A stretch of 64,000 nucleotides of DNA from Lagopus muta (lineage: Eukaryota > Chordata > Aves > Galliformes > Phasianidae): contig NC_064447.1 in assembly GCF_023343835.1 (NCBI RefSeq), positions 11,366,501 to 11,430,500 on the forward strand, given 5' to 3'. This document shows positions 59,901 to 64,000 of the stretch, piece after piece (positions within the stretch are counted from its first letter, which is position 1; each line of letters begins with the position of its first letter). The position numbers were made by a program, and so were the translations under genes. Below the pieces are notes generated by a model. The model worked only from the letters and a program-made list of their open reading frames with translations, did not search any database and was not told the DNA's origin.

Positions 59901-62900
59901 CTGGGAAAGCAGCGAGGAGAGGGATGGCATTAACTGTGTGACTTGGCATTTCCTTTTGATTGTGAAAAATAATTGTCGTCAATTGTGTTGCTTCCACCAC
60001 AGGCAGCGGACATGCTTACCTGAAGGCTGCTTAGCGATATACACAAATGTCAGAATGCACTGCAAGACCTCATCTGTAAAAGGATTTACTCGTGATGGGG
60101 GTGTCATAACAGCCCAGCCGGGAGACACGGCTGTTAAAAGCTGCAGCAGCACCTGTGGTGACCTAAGCTGGCTTGAGCAGCTGCCAACCATCTGGGTCCC
60201 TCCTGCCAGGGTGAGGTCACTGCATCTGCATGCCTGTTACCTGACGGAGCAAGTAAGCCCAGAGCAACCTGCTACATTAATGAGTCCTAATTGCACAGGT
60301 TTTGTCTGCTTTTCACTTTGCAAAAGTGACTTCGCTATCCAAGTGTGTAGGCTAAGTTTTACAGACCAATGTCAGATTCAGGTTTTGGCAGAAGCACTGT
60401 GGGCCTTGCAAGATCTGGTTCTCCAGTGGAATGGTGCTACTGGAGTGCTGCTTGGTTCTCAACATTAATGGAGATGTGTCCTTTGTATGGGCTGGACTGC
60501 AGTGTGGCACAGCCCGTGGAGCGAGGCAGCAGGCACTGCATTTCTGTGCCATATATTTTTAAGCAGGAACCAAGTTTTGTTTGCATTACAAAGCTTTCAA
60601 AGTTTCGGGAAACACGATGCCTTCTGCATAACTGATGAGAGTGTTTCAGTAGGGTAATCTCAGCTCTCTGCAGCCATGCTGACATTTATCCTGATGCGCA
60701 TCCTGACTAGGCACCGTTCCAGTCCCTGATCCATACCCTTAACCTTACTTTCACTTGACTTCAATGGAAAGAACTTTCAACTAGACGGATGCTGCTACCA
60801 GTAAGAACAAAACCAACTATAATTAAAGATGCCAGTCAATAATTTTGAGTGCAGGAATCAAACATTAATCTAACTAGACTGCATATCAGCAACAATTGGT
60901 GCCCAGCACTTCCACCGACAAAATGAAGTTACGGTCTACACATGGTGCCAAACTCTCAGCTAGCCTCAGCCAGCACAGCTCTTAAGGATTTGACCTGATC
61001 AGACTTCTACTTTTAGTTATCAAAGCTGTTCAGGCAATGTCTGTTTTTCTCTGTATGTCCTACAGCAATAGGAAGGCTGTGATAACCTCTGCATTGATAC
61101 TATTCCAGTGCAGGAGCTTTGAAAGAAAGCCCTCTGCACTGCAAGATCCGAGCATCAGCAGGACTCCTGTAGCTTGAGGTGTTATCAAGGTAACAATAAA
61201 ACAGGAGCCAGCAGCACTACCCTTAGCAACTTGTTCCGCTGCTGCAGTGTGAAGCCAGAATCTGTTCTCATTTGCTTTGCATTTACCCAAGTGTGAACTA
61301 ATTGGAGACACTGCAGCAATTCCAAAGCTGTGTTGGTGTAACAGAACACAATCTGGCCCTTAGCCTACTTCTGTGCAACAGGGAATAACAGCAAAGATGG
61401 ATTGATTAACACTGCAGGTGCATTTCCATGTGAACGTTTTAACTTTGGCATCAGTAAATGTTGGTTTGGTGATTTGTAACGTGCTGCACATCTAGCAGCA
61501 CACACAATGACTAACAACCCCCAAACTACTTCTTTTCTGATCACGAGGATTGGCAGTCTCAGTGGATGCAGAAAGCAGGCTGAAATGTTATTGTTCCAGC
61601 TACATTTGAGAAACACTAAAGAACAATAAAAATAGGTGATTCGTCTGTCAGGCTTAAAATTCAGACCAATGCATTATTCACCACCACGATCAGAGTATAA
61701 TGAAGTTATCATAATGTACCATTGTTACGTATTAGTTGGATATTACAACGACTATAAAACAAGAGATAAAATATTGACTTCTATTTTACAGGGCAATTGA
61801 AGGCTGGATTATTTTTACCACGTAAACTCACAACATGATAAAAAGGGGGACTGGGATTTAGCTGATCTGAAAAGGGTGGAGCGAGGGATGCTTTTTCCAA
61901 GTTAGATTGTCACAGCCACCGATACTAAGAAGATGCATCTCAGACTATAAAATATTGCTATAATTGCTAGAATTGCCTGAGCTTTCATAAACACATTTGT
62001 AAACAGCAATAAGAGAATTTGAGCCCTTTGTGAATTGTCAGAAAAGCAATTTGTTTACAATGAAAGCTGCTTAAATGGGGGAAGAAAAAGCAACAGTAAA
62101 AATGAATGTTCAATGCTCATTGCAACAAACACAACTGTTCACATACACTTCCTTGCTTATTTTCTCAAACCTATCAAGGTGCACAGTGCAGAATCTCCAA
62201 CAGACCAAGAAAGTTGAAATTTAACCACTCTGTAAAGCTTGCAGTAAGGATGTCTTTCTCATTGCTGCTCCAAGGAGATGTTATTCACAAGGTAGTTTGT
62301 GGCTTCTCCAGTTCTGGCCAACAAAACTTCTAATTACAGAGCCTCAATTTATCTAATCTCTCTCCAGAATATTCAGGCCTGTCTTTATAGACAGAGATTG
62401 CAATCAGATATATCCAAACTAAAAAAGACATTTTGTTTCAGTAGTGAGCTCTGCAATTAAATATTGAACACAAACCTATGAATTCATTCTCCCATCTTTT
62501 CCTCCTCCCTTAAAACCAGGTGGGCTCTAAATGTCAGAAGTTCAGCTGAAAGAGAATTCATTAGAAAGCCACCTTGGTAGTGAAGATTGGCCTTTAAGTT
62601 GGGTAGAAAATCATTAGTATACCATACACAGCATTTTCAACTCAGTTTTGGGAGGAAGGATGAGCATGCTGTGGTTGGGATGCTATCTGGGTATTAATTC
62701 ATGGTAGACCCAAATGTCAGGGAAGGCAAAGCCATCTCTGACCTTCCCCATTGGCAGACTGGGCATCCTCGTGGCCAGGTGCTGACCATTGTGGTGAGGC
62801 ACAGCAGCTACATGCAAGTCTGGTTTCATGTGGAGTTAATTGGGGTCTGTATAAAGCTATCATGCAGTAACGAGGGCTGCTGGCTCTGATAACTCTGCCT

Positions 62901-64000
62901 GCTATCAAATGACTGCTGTGCTGCAGCTGGAGGGATGGAAAGCTGTCAGTTATGTGGGTCTTAAGAACCAGCCTTTCCCCTCGGAGAAAGAGGAGGGCTG
63001 TGCTGTAAAACTTTCTCCTAATTACACATTAGCAGGTTTATGAAGGGAGAAGCAGCTGAGAATTAAGGACTTGCTGAATTCGAGTAGTGTTCCTCCTAGG
63101 AGGCCAAAATTAAAATGTGGAAGCATTTGTCGGAGGCAAAGGGATGGATTATCATGCAAACTAAGGGAAGGACAAGAATGGGAAGTGAAGGCTGACTAAC
63201 TGTCAACCTCAGCATGTTACTAGTGAGCAGAAGAGAATCAAAGGCCCCATGGCAGATGCCGGCAATGCAGCTGCAGCCTTCACTTTGAATTTACTGACTT
63301 CTGCTGGTTTGTGTCCACGTTTGACACTGCACTCCCTCATTTGTTTAAAAATAAATAGAAAAGGAAGAAAACAACAACAACAACAACATTTCTCAAGACA
63401 CCAGAAAGAAAACTGAAGTGAGATCTGCCCTTGGGGTGTGGGAAGTGAAAACCAGCGTTCGTGGGAAGGACAATCCGTTGTCCAAAGACAAGTTCTTCTG
63501 TTGTTTTCATGGAACAGATCATCCAGGGCAACAAAAGAAAACACTCCCCAGAGCTGTTTGCATCCTGAACTCATGATGTGTGGCTGATCTGCAGTGCATC
63601 CAGCCTGTTCATGCCAGCCAGAGTGCTAGAGGTTAATTATTGGCTTTATTATTAAGCTACAACTCTCTTCCACTGGGACGAAGTCATGCACTACTTGGGA
63701 AAAACAAACCAACAAAACTCAAAAGGCATGGTGGGGAGAGAGCAAGCACAACAGGACACACCTTTTGTCTAGTCCTGCTTCAGAGGCTTTCCTGAGCTAC
63801 AGAGCAGAGACTGAGCCCTGCATGGCTGTCCCACACCTTGAGATGCCCACAGCAGGCCAAAATGTGCATGAAGCCTACATGTGGATGTGGATAGGCTACT
63901 CCTGGCAGTATGGCTCCCCAGGCCATGGGGCAGAAACACATGCTTTGCAGAAAGGGGATAAACGGGGAGGAAAGCCTGTGTGACACTGCTGCATGCTTTA
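59901..64000 (-). other. SDK1: SDK1 intron running off the right edge
   Basis: No further SDK1 exon was recognised to 64000. It includes a 176-codon chance frame at 59938-60468 (+) and an (ACA)n tract at 63370-63388. Confidence 0.6.
63370..63388 (+). repeat. (ACA)n microsatellite
   Basis: Six ACA/AAC triplets following an A-rich lead. Confidence 0.85.

Noticed and set aside
59938-60468. 176-codon open frame on the + strand
   Set aside because: Lies antisense in an SDK1 intron, and no domain is visible.
1-64000. CRISPR arrays, bacterial operons, tRNA or rRNA genes, integrated viruses
   Set aside because: No spaced direct-repeat arrays, cloverleaf sequences, LTR pairs or viral coding motifs were seen; the window is an ordinary vertebrate locus.

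Overview
The window is vertebrate nuclear DNA, most probably from a bird and plausibly a galliform such as chicken or turkey. It has GT-AG introns, no bacterial-style gene packing, and at least eight fragments of the CR1 LINE (the dominant avian retroposon); I saw no mammalian Alu or L1 sequence. The species is inferred from the CR1 fragments and the gene neighbourhood, not from a database match.

Layout. (1) 1-3490, + strand: the last six coding exons (8-13) of a cytochrome P450 family 3A gene whose exons 1-7 lie off the left edge. (2) About 3.5-28.6 kb: roughly 25 kb with no credible gene, holding CR1 fragments, simple repeats, an 18-bp minisatellite, a noncoding block present twice (3755-3915 and 19165-19350), and AT-rich unique stretches that might be regulatory. 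(3) 39384 down to 28799, - strand: a complete second CYP3A gene. I resolved 13 coding exons, all with GT-AG borders and matching phases, that sum to 1533 nt (510 residues plus stop). (4) About 39.4-48.2 kb: the 5' flank of that P450 gene, and then, further right, probably the 3' UTR of SDK1. (5) 48237-59900, - strand: the last five coding exons of the immunoglobulin-superfamily adhesion gene SDK1 (sidekick-1): the end of the last fibronectin III domain, the transmembrane segment and the cytoplasmic tail ending in a PDZ ligand. The window ends inside the next SDK1 intron.

Function. The two P450s point at each other tail to tail. They are microsomal haem mono-oxygenases of the xenobiotic and steroid-oxidising CYP3A subfamily, and both keep the haem-thiolate loop, ExxR and PERF motifs. 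They differ in interesting ways. The + strand gene has Pro where the I-helix acid-alcohol Thr is expected. The - strand gene has an exon 9 lengthened by a weakly conserved linker. SDK1 is functionally unrelated (synaptic homophilic adhesion) and serves as the syntenic anchor.

I found no evidence of an undescribed multi-gene system. The best leads are the Thr-to-Pro change in the + strand P450, the extended exon 9 and remote last exon of the - strand P450, and the duplicated noncoding block between them.
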